A stretch of DNA of 36,816 nucleotides. Origin: Lactobacillus sp. UBA5804 (GTDB lineage Bacteria > Bacillota > Bacilli > Lactobacillales > Lactobacillaceae). The position numbers and the translations under genes are program-made. The notes beneath the pieces were generated by a model. That model did not search any database and had not been told where the DNA came from. It worked only from the letters and a program-made list of their open reading frames with translations. Below, one piece after another: positions 1-5,777 of this stretch. The DNA lies in the NCBI GenBank assembly GCA_002418055.1, contig DIDI01000049.1, positions 1-36,816 on the forward strand. Reading direction: 5' to 3'. Numbering within the stretch: the stretch's first letter is position 1; every line of letters begins with the position of its first letter.

Positions 1-65
1 TTAAAAATGGTACAGTCTAAAACTGCTTACGCCATACTAAATACGTTTAAATAAGGAGGAAAAGT

Positions 66-326
66 GTGAGTGATTTTAAAGGAATTTTAATGGGTATACT
101 AGTTGTAGCAATTTTTTATATTTTAGATAGATATCTTCCAAAGTGGTTTGGAGCAATTCCTGGAATTGCTTTCTTGCTAGTAATGTTTTACCTCATCTTC
201 ACTAAAGATCATTCTTTGCTAATAAAACTAATAGTGTTGATTGGTGGAGAAGGAATTTTAAATGGTATCTGGTTAGAGGCACTGGAAGATCGTAAGAAGA
301 AAGACAGTAAAGACATTAAAAAATGA
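66..326 (+). CDS. Small membrane protein of unknown function (86 aa)
   Basis: I do not recognise this protein. It is 86 residues long, with three hydrophobic stretches at about residues 7-21, 29-46 and 50-66. A lysine- and aspartate-rich tail (about 74-86) is probably cytoplasmic. The GTG start is chosen because AAGGAGGA at 53-60 sits 5 bases upstream, a near-ideal ribosome binding site. It stands alone at the left edge of the window, so any upstream partner is out of view. The next several hundred bases are decayed DNA, so it belongs to an accessory region. The good ribosome binding site and clean topology suggest a real gene, but its function is unknown. Confidence 0.7.
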   Translation: MSDFKGILMGILVVAIFYILDRYLPKWFGAIPGIAFLLVMFYLIFTKDHSLLIKLIVLIGGEGILNGIWLEALEDRKKKDSKDIKK

Positions 327-443
327 GGGCTAAAGATTGGTCACAAAAATAATAGTCTCTCAAAAACATTGTTAAAATATCCATGTAATCAGTCTTTTCT
401 GTGTTTCAAATAAGTTGTTACAAAGTTAATCCAAGTAATTAGG

Positions 444-545
444 CTACCGACTAAAAATAAGAATCACCACGAAGATCCCCAGACTTATGGCCGAAAAAGC
501 AATGGCAATGCTTAATGAACAAAAGGTTGTTTTTACTTCTAGCAT
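444..545 (-). CDS. 33-residue hydrophobic peptide, possible type I toxin-like or holin-like peptide
   Basis: A short reading frame encodes 33 residues beginning MLEVKTTF and ending in one continuous hydrophobic helix followed by Ser-Arg. The sequence AGAAGAG lies 7 bases upstream of the ATG on this strand, and a GTG directly before the ATG could also serve as start. A short polar head plus one membrane helix and a basic end fits the small putative holin-like or type I toxin peptides often found in lactobacilli. That assignment rests on size and topology only, because no antitoxin RNA promoter was identified. It lies in decayed DNA, so it may be a remnant or chance frame. Confidence 0.35.
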   Translation of the reverse strand: MLEVKTTFCSLSIAIAFSAISLGIFVVILIFSR

Positions 546-658
546 CACTGTACTCTTCTCATAATAAAACAGCTTAGTAACCACTATACCGGAGTATACG
601 TAGTAATTGCAGTGCTATTTTATAAAAACAACTCTAGAATAATCTGAGGTGATGTGAC

Positions 659-778
659 ATGCAGCAAATTGTCTTACCCATTAAAGATTCAAATGTGCTC
701 AAAGAGATCTAAGATACCTTACTTCATCATTTTAAAGCTGGTCAGCGCAATTACACTCTCTTTGAGGTGGGTAAAGCT
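659..778 (+). pseudogene. Remnant of a tyrosine recombinase (N-terminal part only)
   Basis: After a GAGGTG ribosome binding site, an ATG opens a frame reading MQQIVLPIKDSNVLKEI. A TAA stop at 710-712 interrupts it, and the same frame then continues DTLLHHFKAG...NYTLFEVGKA. From memory this resembles the start of the roughly 190-residue tyrosine recombinases of lactobacilli, which carry a similar PIKDSNVL...FKAGRRNY...VGKA run. Similarity appears lost after about 778, and no catalytic Arg, His-x-x-Arg or Tyr region follows. I read it as a truncated gene with an internal stop. A homology search would settle the family. Confidence 0.5.
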
Positions 779-873
779 GTGAGCAACGTAGATGTTGTTC
801 TTAAAACAGGGATTAAAGGGACGACCCTTATAAGATACCGTAAAAAATACAGGATCAAAAAAATAGCTAATAA

Positions 874-908
874 AAGCGGGTATCACAAATGTGATACCCG
901 CTTATTTT
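874..908 (+). terminator. Strong Rho-independent terminator (near-symmetrical)
   Basis: AAGCGGGTATCAC (874-886) and GTGATACCCGCTT (891-903) form a perfect 13-bp stem with an AAAT loop, followed by ATTTTT. It follows the recombinase remnant. Its perfect state in otherwise decayed DNA suggests it came with, or still serves, a transcription unit here. Confidence 0.85.
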
Positions 909-1069
909 TCCCTACTACATGATTGCTTGAGCTCTCAACTAATACGTCAATAACAACCAAAATATAGCCAACTAATTCATGCGCTGGAAAATCGTAGTGA
1001 TTGCTTGCCCAAAGTATGATTAAAAGAATTACAACTAGGGTTGTACGAAGTCAAAAGTTTTTTCTCATA

Positions 1070-1309
1070 CTATTTAACCGTCAGTGGTAATTTAAAGATG
1101 ATAAAAGTCGATATAGCATAAATAATTAAAATCGGAAGCAGTAACATGCCATAAGTGATTGACCACGTTAAAATAGTCATTAAGGCAGTGCCAACTGTAT
1201 TTAAAATTACTAACGCTTTCCTGGTTAGTTTAAATGGATACCACATTAAAAACCACCAATAGACTAATGAGATAAGCAGTGCAAAGCTTCCCAATTCGGC
1301 TAATGCCAA
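1070..1309 (-). CDS. Small membrane protein of unknown function (79 aa)
   Basis: Unrecognised. The frame encodes 79 residues, almost all hydrophobic, with likely membrane segments at about 7-26, 32-50 and 52-73, and a short basic stretch (KLTRK, 27-31) between the first two. The start is a TTG, chosen because AGGAGG lies about 9 bases upstream on this strand and no ATG fits better. It lies about 50 bases downstream of another small membrane protein gene on the same strand, and the two may be co-transcribed. No signature links it to a bacteriocin, immunity or toxin family that I can name. Confidence 0.6.
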   Translation of the reverse strand: MALAELGSFALLISLVYWWFLMWYPFKLTRKALVILNTVGTALMTILTWSITYGMLLLPILIIYAISTFIIFKLPLTVK

Positions 1310-1357
1310 TTTATATTCCTCCTAGACCGCTATCCGAACCTTTCAAATTTAAAATAA

Positions 1358-1549
1358 TTACCTTATAAAGTTAAGCTGTTGTAGAAGCTCTGCACCTTGT
1401 GGAGTAGCTAATAAAATTGCAAACACTATAATGATAAGGCCGACACAAAGCAATAAGTATCTAGTTACTTTAGATATTTTTCTAGAAAAACCCAAAATAA
1501 TAAGTATCAGTCCTAACAAACCAGAAATTATCATTATCCAAAAACCCAT
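1358..1549 (-). CDS. Small membrane protein of unknown function (63 aa)
   Basis: Unrecognised. The 63 residues form two membrane helices at about 3-21 and 31-48, joined by a basic loop (SRKISKVTR), with a short C-terminal tail ending QQLNFIR. GGGAGAG lies about 8 bases upstream of the ATG on this strand. It precedes the 79-residue membrane protein on the same strand, with a 48-base gap and no obvious terminator between them, so a two-gene transcript is plausible. Small two-helix proteins of this type are common in accessory regions of lactic acid bacteria and cannot be assigned a function by sight. Confidence 0.6.
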   Translation of the reverse strand: MGFWIMIISGLLGLILIILGFSRKISKVTRYLLLCVGLIIIVFAILLATPQGAELLQQLNFIR

Positions 1550-2104
1550 AAATAGTCTCTCCCAATCTATTTTACTAATATTCCTATAGAAAGTAATAGG
1601 ATTTTGTTATGCTGTATAGCGATTTCTTTTCTAATTTGCTATCGTACTATATATTACGTTGTATTATATTTTGGTTTAGGCTTTTCTGCAACCAACTAAT
1701 TTTCGGATAGTTGTTTCCTTCGTTTCAGCACCCGGAGCGTCATATCACGGAAAAATAATTCTACAAAAGTATGAGCAAGGTCGGCGATCTGTTAGTCCAA
1801 ATGTCAACTAATTCCACTAAGATTAGCAGCCTAGTTAATAGTCAAAACTGCTAGCTTTATTGTATGGCGTAGAGCCAATATCTTTTAGTGCATTTATATC
1901 GCAAGCTACTATATAGGGCTAATGCGGTTCCTAAACTCTTGCACAGAAATCTCGTAATTTTCATTACGCTTACCCTTTATGAAGTGGTTTTATGAATATA
2001 GCTTGGCTTCCAACTACCATTTCAATCCTAATAGTAGTGGCTCCTCAAGTACAGGCTAGATAGACGGATTTTGAGTAATAGGCTTTAGCTCATGAAGTGG
2101 CAAT
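1550..2104. other. No gene seen: AT-rich, probably decayed intergenic DNA
   Basis: All six frames are broken by frequent stops. I see no tRNA, no insertion-sequence ends and no recognisable gene remnant. A short inverted repeat (CAACTA ... TAGTTG) occurs near 1693-1712 but lacks a T tract. A 23-codon frame at 1992-2063 has no ribosome binding site. Confidence 0.6.
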
Positions 2105-2133
2105 TTGTCAACTTTTGATTTTTATGCTATTCT
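2105..2133 (+). promoter_or_regulatory. Promoter of the ABC-F resistance gene
   Basis: TTGTCA (2105-2110) is separated by 17 bases from TATTCT (2128-2133). A TGC directly before the -10 makes it an extended -10 promoter. The start point would be near 2140, giving a leader of about 215 bases before the ABC-F start. That is unusually long and fits control inside the leader. Confidence 0.65.
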
Positions 2134-2176
2134 GACGTTGTCAGTTGAAATTTATATCTAGAAAGAAGGATCGCCG

Positions 2177-2188
2177 TTGCTTCTTTAA
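2177..2188 (+). CDS. Candidate three-codon upstream ORF (Met-Leu-Leu) in the ABC-F leader
   Basis: TTG CTT CTT TAA follows a strong ribosome binding site (AGAAAGAAGGA, ending at 2170) with a 6-base spacer. The ribosome binding site and the uORF codons also form the two arms of a 7-bp hairpin (AAAGAAG at 2162-2168 with CTTCTTT at 2180-2186). Very short uORFs that sense stalled ribosomes are known in leaders of ABC-F genes. Whether this one is translated is inference. Confidence 0.4.
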   Translation: MLL

Positions 2189-2220
2189 TCTTGCAACTTA
2201 AGCATAGTTGAATAATTATT

Positions 2221-2343
2221 CTCTTTTTTTTAAAAGAGAGGCTGTGTATTTTTGACAAGATTAACAATGGACGGATATTTTTTCTATTATCGTAAAAAAT
2301 AAAAAAGAGTCTACACTTGTCAAAAGTGTGGTCTCTTTTTTTT
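2221..2343 (+). promoter_or_regulatory. Transcription attenuator: alternative hairpins ending in a terminator before the ABC-F gene
   Basis: Three elements can pair in competing ways. CTCTTTT (2221-2227) can pair with AAAAGAG (2232-2238). AAAAGAGA (2232-2239) can instead pair with TCTCTTTT (2332-2339), the 3' arm of the terminator. The terminator stem is 2303-2318 with 2324-2339 (16 positions, one mismatch, one wobble), a 5-base loop and eight T residues (2336-2343). It lies only 13 bases upstream of the ABC-F start codon, so it must act in the leader rather than end an upstream gene. Confidence 0.7.
2252..2302 (+). CDS. Candidate 16-residue leader peptide in the ABC-F leader
   Basis: From a TTG at 2252 the frame reads MTRLTMDGYFFYYRKK and stops at 2300-2302, directly at the base of the terminator hairpin. 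GAGAGG at 2236-2241 sits 10 bases upstream. An internal ATG at 2267 would give an 11-residue version. The aromatic YFFYYRKK end placed right against the terminator stem is what a ribosome-stalling attenuator would need. That function is inferred from layout. Confidence 0.5.
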   Translation: MTRLTMDGYFFYYRKK

Positions 2344-2356
2344 GCGAGGTGATTCG

Positions 2357-3871
2357 ATGAGTAATATCAGAATTGAAAATCTTTCTTTTAGATATGATGA
2401 TAGTAGTGAAAATATTTTTAATAATTTGAATTTAAACTTGGATAGTTCCTGGAAACTAGGATTGGTTGGTAGAAATGGCCGTGGTAAGAGTACGTTTTTG
2501 AATTTGCTTCGTGGTAAACTGCATGGATTAGGAAAAATTTACACGAAGTTATCCCCCTCGTATTATCCGATTACTATTAAACAGCCTAAGAATATTACTT
2601 TTTATGAGCTACAAGAACAAATGAATTTTGAACAATGGGAGTTGGAGCGAGAACTTAATTTAATGAATATCGACACTGATTTATTGTGGCAGCCATTTAA
2701 TACTCTTAGTGGTGGTGAACAGACTAAAGTTTTATTGGCATTATCGTTTACTGATCAAGATTCGTTTGCGTTAATTGATGAGCCGACTAATCATTTAGAT
2801 GAAAACAGTCGAAATGAAGTTGCTAATTATCTAGCTAAACATGATAAAGGCTATATTGTGGTTAGTCATGATCGTGATTTTTTAAATCAAGTAACTGATC
2901 ATATTTTGACAATTGAAAATACCGAAATTCATTTATATCAGGGGAATTTTGTTGCTTATGAAGATACTAAACATAAGAGAGATGAATTTAATCAAGCAAA
3001 GAATAAGAAATTAAGTAGTGAGATTAAAGGACTAAATCAAAAATATGTTCGTTTTAATAACTGGTCAGATAGTATTGAAGCTCAAAAATATTCTGGTATG
3101 AAAACACAGCATGTTATTAATCGACGTACTCAATTGAATAAAGGTGCTATAGGTCACGAGGCTGCGAAGATGATGAAAAAGGCTATTAACACACGACGTC
3201 GTTTAGATCGAAGAATTGAGTCCAAACGGGGGTTGATGACTAATATTGAAGACGTACCTGAGTTGACCATCAACTTTCGACCTAATTATCATCAGACACT
3301 GCTTGAAACACAACATTTTAGTTTAACGATTGCCGACAAATATTTGTTTAATAATTTGAATTTGATTGTAACAAATCATGAGGTAGTTGCATTAGAAGGT
3401 AAAAATGGTTCTGGGAAATCTACTTTTTTTAAAATGTTGTTAGGCCAAGTGGCTAATACCAACTATCAAGGCAAATATGAATTAGCCAGTGGTCTATCAA
3501 TTTCATATTTGCCTCAAAATTTTACTGAATACACTGGAACGCTGAAAGAATTTGCTAAAAGACAGAAAATTTCTTATGAAAAATTGCTCAATAATTTAAA
3601 GAAGATGGGCTTTCCTCGGTCTGCCTTTAATACACCAATTGAGGAGATGAGTCTGGGGCAACAGAAAAGAGTTGCATTAACTAAATCATTAGTAGAGCCT
3701 GCTGATTTGTATTTGTGGGATGAGCCCGCAAATTACTTGGATGTTTTTAATCAAAATCAAATAATAAAATTACTACAAAAAAATAAGCCGGCAATGCTAA
3801 TAATTGAGCACGATCAACACTTTATTAAACAGGTTGCGGACCAAAGGGTTAGATTAGGCCAAGAGACATGA
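2357..3871 (+). CDS. ABC-F ribosome protection protein, Lsa-like
   Basis: A 504-residue ABC-F ATPase with two nucleotide-binding domains and no membrane segments. The first domain has Walker A GRNGRGKST (about 38-46), signature LSGGEQTK and Walker B IDEPTNHLD. The second has GKNGSGKST, a degenerate signature MSLGQQKR and WDEPANYLD. The basic linker between the domains reaches the ribosome in this family. Length and the opening MSNIRIENLSF with KLGLVGRNGRGKS resemble Lsa proteins, which protect the ribosome from lincosamides, pleuromutilins and streptogramin A. The substrate range here is inferred. Start: ATG 2357 with GAGGTG 5 bases upstream; the in-frame TTG at 2342 lies in the terminator T tract. 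A drug-responsive leader precedes it. Confidence 0.88.
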   Translation: MSNIRIENLSFRYDDSSENIFNNLNLNLDSSWKLGLVGRNGRGKSTFLNLLRGKLHGLGKIYTKLSPSYYPITIKQPKNITFYELQEQMNFEQWELERELNLMNIDTDLLWQPFNTLSGGEQTKVLLALSFTDQDSFALIDEPTNHLDENSRNEVANYLAKHDKGYIVVSHDRDFLNQVTDHILTIENTEIHLYQGNFVAYEDTKHKRDEFNQAKNKKLSSEIKGLNQKYVRFNNWSDSIEAQKYSGMKTQHVINRRTQLNKGAIGHEAAKMMKKAINTRRRLDRRIESKRGLMTNIEDVPELTINFRPNYHQTLLETQHFSLTIADKYLFNNLNLIVTNHEVVALEGKNGSGKSTFFKMLLGQVANTNYQGKYELASGLSISYLPQNFTEYTGTLKEFAKRQKISYEKLLNNLKKMGFPRSAFNTPIEEMSLGQQKRVALTKSLVEPADLYLWDEPANYLDVFNQNQIIKLLQKNKPAMLIIEHDQHFIKQVADQRVRLGQET

Positions 3872-4185
3872 AGAAGAATTAAGCTAATTACTTAAATATA
3901 TATGTTAAAGCTCCTGGTAGGTTCTAGTGGGAATTGGTTAAGTAATATTGTAGCTGCTTAATATCTATTACTCGCTTCAAAGAAAGGTCCTAAATTTACC
4001 GCCCGTGGCATGATTGCTTTTATAACTTCTAATACAAAAAGCAAGTGGTGAATTATGGGAAATACAATGTACTCAAGAAGAGAATATTCCAACGCTTTTT
4101 CTTTTGGGCCATGGTATCCCAAGATCTGTCCCTTCCTATTTATACAAATCATATAGTCTATAACAAAAAAGGGAGCTACTAGCTC
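3872..4185. other. Intergenic, no convincing gene
   Basis: AT-rich DNA between the ABC-F gene and a membrane-anchored protein. The minus strand has an 83-codon frame running to 4209. It has no clear ribosome binding site and overlaps the next gene's start, so it is not called. No obvious T-tract terminator was found for the ABC-F gene. Confidence 0.5.
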
Positions 4186-4683
4186 ATGAAAAAATTCATA
4201 AATGCACACAAATCATTAAGCATACTAGCTGGCTTGTTCCTATGCTTTTGTTTAATTGGAGCTATCCTTTTCATTAGAAATATTTACGGCAATTACCAAG
4301 CTCAGCAAAGAATAGCACATACTTTAAAGCTTAACGGCTATACAAAGATTGTTCCTAGAAGTTCCGTTCGTAAAGAATCTACTGGCCCTTTTAGTGGTAT
4401 TAGCTGGTACGAGTATACTTTTTCAACAAAGCAAACGCTTGTAGCTAGCTATAAATATCAAAACTCCCTCCACAAAAAATCTAAACATTTAACAATAAAG
4501 AATTGTCCTATTGTATATCGGGTTATACTAACTCCGCCTGGTACAAAAATTAAGCACTGGACAGCTGAAATTTATTTAGATACTAATCAGGCACTCCGAG
4601 ATGGAAATCAAACGGATTACATTCAACGCCTTAATGAAGATTCTCGTAGAAGTCTAAATATGAAAACACAAGACTCCAACTAG
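4186..4683 (+). CDS. Membrane-anchored extracellular protein of unknown function (165 aa)
   Basis: Unrecognised. An N-terminal KK-containing head is followed by one hydrophobic helix (about 13-31). About 130 residues that should lie outside the membrane follow, rich in Lys, Tyr and Thr with no cysteine pair needed for a fold. There is no lipobox, so the helix is probably an uncleaved anchor. GGGAG at 4171-4175 lies 10 bases before the ATG. The region around WYEYTFSTKQTLVASYKY reads like a beta-rich domain, but I cannot name it. It stands alone, followed by a fragment of a repressor gene, so it belongs to the accessory zone. Confidence 0.65.
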   Translation: MKKFINAHKSLSILAGLFLCFCLIGAILFIRNIYGNYQAQQRIAHTLKLNGYTKIVPRSSVRKESTGPFSGISWYEYTFSTKQTLVASYKYQNSLHKKSKHLTIKNCPIVYRVILTPPGTKIKHWTAEIYLDTNQALRDGNQTDYIQRLNEDSRRSLNMKTQDSN

Positions 4684-4708
4684 TCCTTTTTAGATATTCC
4701 CACCGTGA

Positions 4709-4813
4709 AACAGCGCTTATCCTGATATTGATCGGTTAGGGCAAATCAGCAATTTATTCGATCTCACCTTAGATAGTTTAATCAAGGGCGATGATTCACT
4801 AAAAAAAGCATAG
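4709..4813 (+). pseudogene. Remnant of an XRE-family transcriptional regulator
   Basis: The frame reads NSAYPDIDRLGQISNLFDLT then LDSLIKGDDSLKKA and a stop at 4811-4813. This is the typical end of an XRE helix-turn-helix domain: the W-E-x-G-x-S-x-P-D-I-x-x-L-x-x-L-S/A-x-x-F-x-V/L-T/S-L-D-x-L-L/I pattern. There is no start codon or first half of the DNA-binding domain. An in-frame stop lies just upstream, and the frame ends early. It is a truncated relic; phage repressors and mobile-element regulators often carry this domain. Confidence 0.7.
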
Positions 4814-5010
4814 TTATTACCAAAAATGCAAAGATACAAACAAATTTCTGGGACTTTATGCGCAGTGTGGTCTGAATAGTGGTCATTGTGCTGATATTAC
4901 GGAGAGTTGACAAGGCTAAAAAACTCCTCCCTAGCCCTTGATTGTTAAGAAGCCTAGCCAATTGTAGCTAGCATAGCAGCTAAGCTGATCTGTTGCATCC
5001 TCCCAATAAC
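4814..5010. other. Intergenic DNA downstream of the repressor relic
   Basis: Residual coding-like sequence (LLPKMQRYKQ in the relic's frame) trails off after 4813. A weak inverted repeat (AAGGCTA ... TAGCCCTT, about 4911-4941) could end the leftward gene at 5011, but it lacks a clean T tract. No gene is seen. Confidence 0.4.
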
Positions 5011-5457
5011 TTAGGGCGCATCTTTAAATGGCATTGTCTTGTTATGCGGATGTGCTTTGATATAGGTACTTAGCACAGTTGCTTGGTTTGATAATGACTG
5101 CCGAGAAATTTTTTCTCGGAGTTGTACTAATTTTTCTTTTATGATGAGCTGTTTGTCCTGTAGCTGATAGGAAACACGGTTGAGTTTATAAACCGGTAGG
5201 TGAGCTAATGGGTGTGTCACGAGATGCTTTGCAATCACTTTATTATCATTTTGAAGTTTTTGGCGACACAACTCATCGATTTGGTTCAGGGTAAGGCTGA
5301 TCTCAGAGGCTTCCTGCTGTATCTGTTGTAGCTGTATTTGTAATATTGTAAAAGGAACAGTCGCTTGGTGCTGGTACGGCTCAGTTCGAGTTGGCGAAAT
5401 GCCCTCAACCGGTACAAATCCATGTGATTTTGTTTCAGGCTTATGTTTATTTTCCAT
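5011..5457 (-). CDS. Conserved-looking cytoplasmic protein of unknown function (148 aa)
   Basis: Unrecognised. The protein has no signal peptide or membrane helix. Residues 1-35 are polar and proline-containing, suggesting a flexible head. Residues about 36-130 are mostly helical with many Gln, Leu, Ile and Lys (for example ILQIQLQQIQQEASEISLTL) and could form a coiled coil or four-helix bundle. Two short motifs, HPLAHLP and HPHNKTMPF, are histidine-rich. The ATG at 5457 has TTGGAG about 9 bases upstream on this strand. It reads away from the mannose PTS operon, so the 320-base gap between them contains the PTS promoter region and presumably its own promoter. Function is unknown. Confidence 0.65.
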   Translation of the reverse strand: MENKHKPETKSHGFVPVEGISPTRTEPYQHQATVPFTILQIQLQQIQQEASEISLTLNQIDELCRQKLQNDNKVIAKHLVTHPLAHLPVYKLNRVSYQLQDKQLIIKEKLVQLREKISRQSLSNQATVLSTYIKAHPHNKTMPFKDAP

Positions 5458-5554
5458 TCGAGATACTCCAATTTCTTAATTTTAGGTAGTCTATCTAAAA
5501 AAGCCCTTACAAGCAAGCAGATTATTACATTCCTTTGAAAGTGTATAATAAAAG

Positions 5555-5584
5555 CATTTTATGTGACTTATATCACATAAAATG
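5555..5584. promoter_or_regulatory. Perfect 12-6-12 palindrome with a CRP-type core, upstream of the mannose PTS promoter
   Basis: CATTTTATGTGA and TCACATAAAATG flank CTTATA, a perfect inverted repeat. Its centre is TGTGA-N6-TCACA, the half-site and spacing bound by CRP/FNR-family proteins (in Firmicutes, ArcR-like and Flp-like members). It ends 12 bases before the -35 box, with its centre about 63 bases before the predicted start point, the classic place for an activator acting beside RNA polymerase. It has no T tract, so a terminator is unlikely. Confidence 0.6.
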
Positions 5585-5596
5585 TCATGATAGCGA

Positions 5597-5626
5597 TTTA
5601 CTAAATTTGGGTATTTATGCTATAAT
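5597..5626 (+). promoter_or_regulatory. Extended -10 promoter of the mannose PTS operon
   Basis: TTTACT (5597-5602), an 18-base spacer ending in TGC, and a perfect TATAAT (5621-5626). The predicted start near 5633 leaves a leader of about 145 bases. No sigma-54 type -24/-12 element (GG-N10-GC) was seen, although such promoters drive related man operons in some lactobacilli and Listeria. Confidence 0.75.
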
Positions 5627-5777
5627 TCTGAAGATTGTTGCTGATAAGCCGATTCAGACATTTCGTTTATACGACTATCTTTGTTAAAGCTATTGCTATA
5701 TCGTAAAAAAACTATCTATTTATTTAAAATTAATGTAAAATAAATGCGGATACATTTTATCTAGAGGGGGTAAAGAA

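Noticed and set aside
28..1871. Inverted 10-base match (ACGCCATAC region near 28-38 and GTATGGCGTA near 1862-1871) as possible transposon ends
   Set aside because: A 10-base match over nearly 2 kb is expected by chance, there is no transposase between the copies, and no target duplication is visible.
1992..2063. A 23-codon frame starting MNIAWLPTT
   Set aside because: No ribosome binding site, a weak membrane character only, and it lies in stop-rich DNA.
3958..4209. An 83-codon minus-strand frame
   Set aside because: It has no ribosome binding site, its start lies within the 5' part of a better-supported gene on the other strand, and its sequence matches no family I know.
5286..5516. A 76-codon frame overlapping the 148-residue gene on the same strand
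   Set aside because: It is an out-of-frame shadow of the gene at 5011-5457, with a poorer start context and unlikely composition.
5627..5777. A catabolite (cre) site in the mannose PTS leader
   Set aside because: Candidates such as TGTTAAAGCTATTGCT lack the central CG and the symmetry of a cre.
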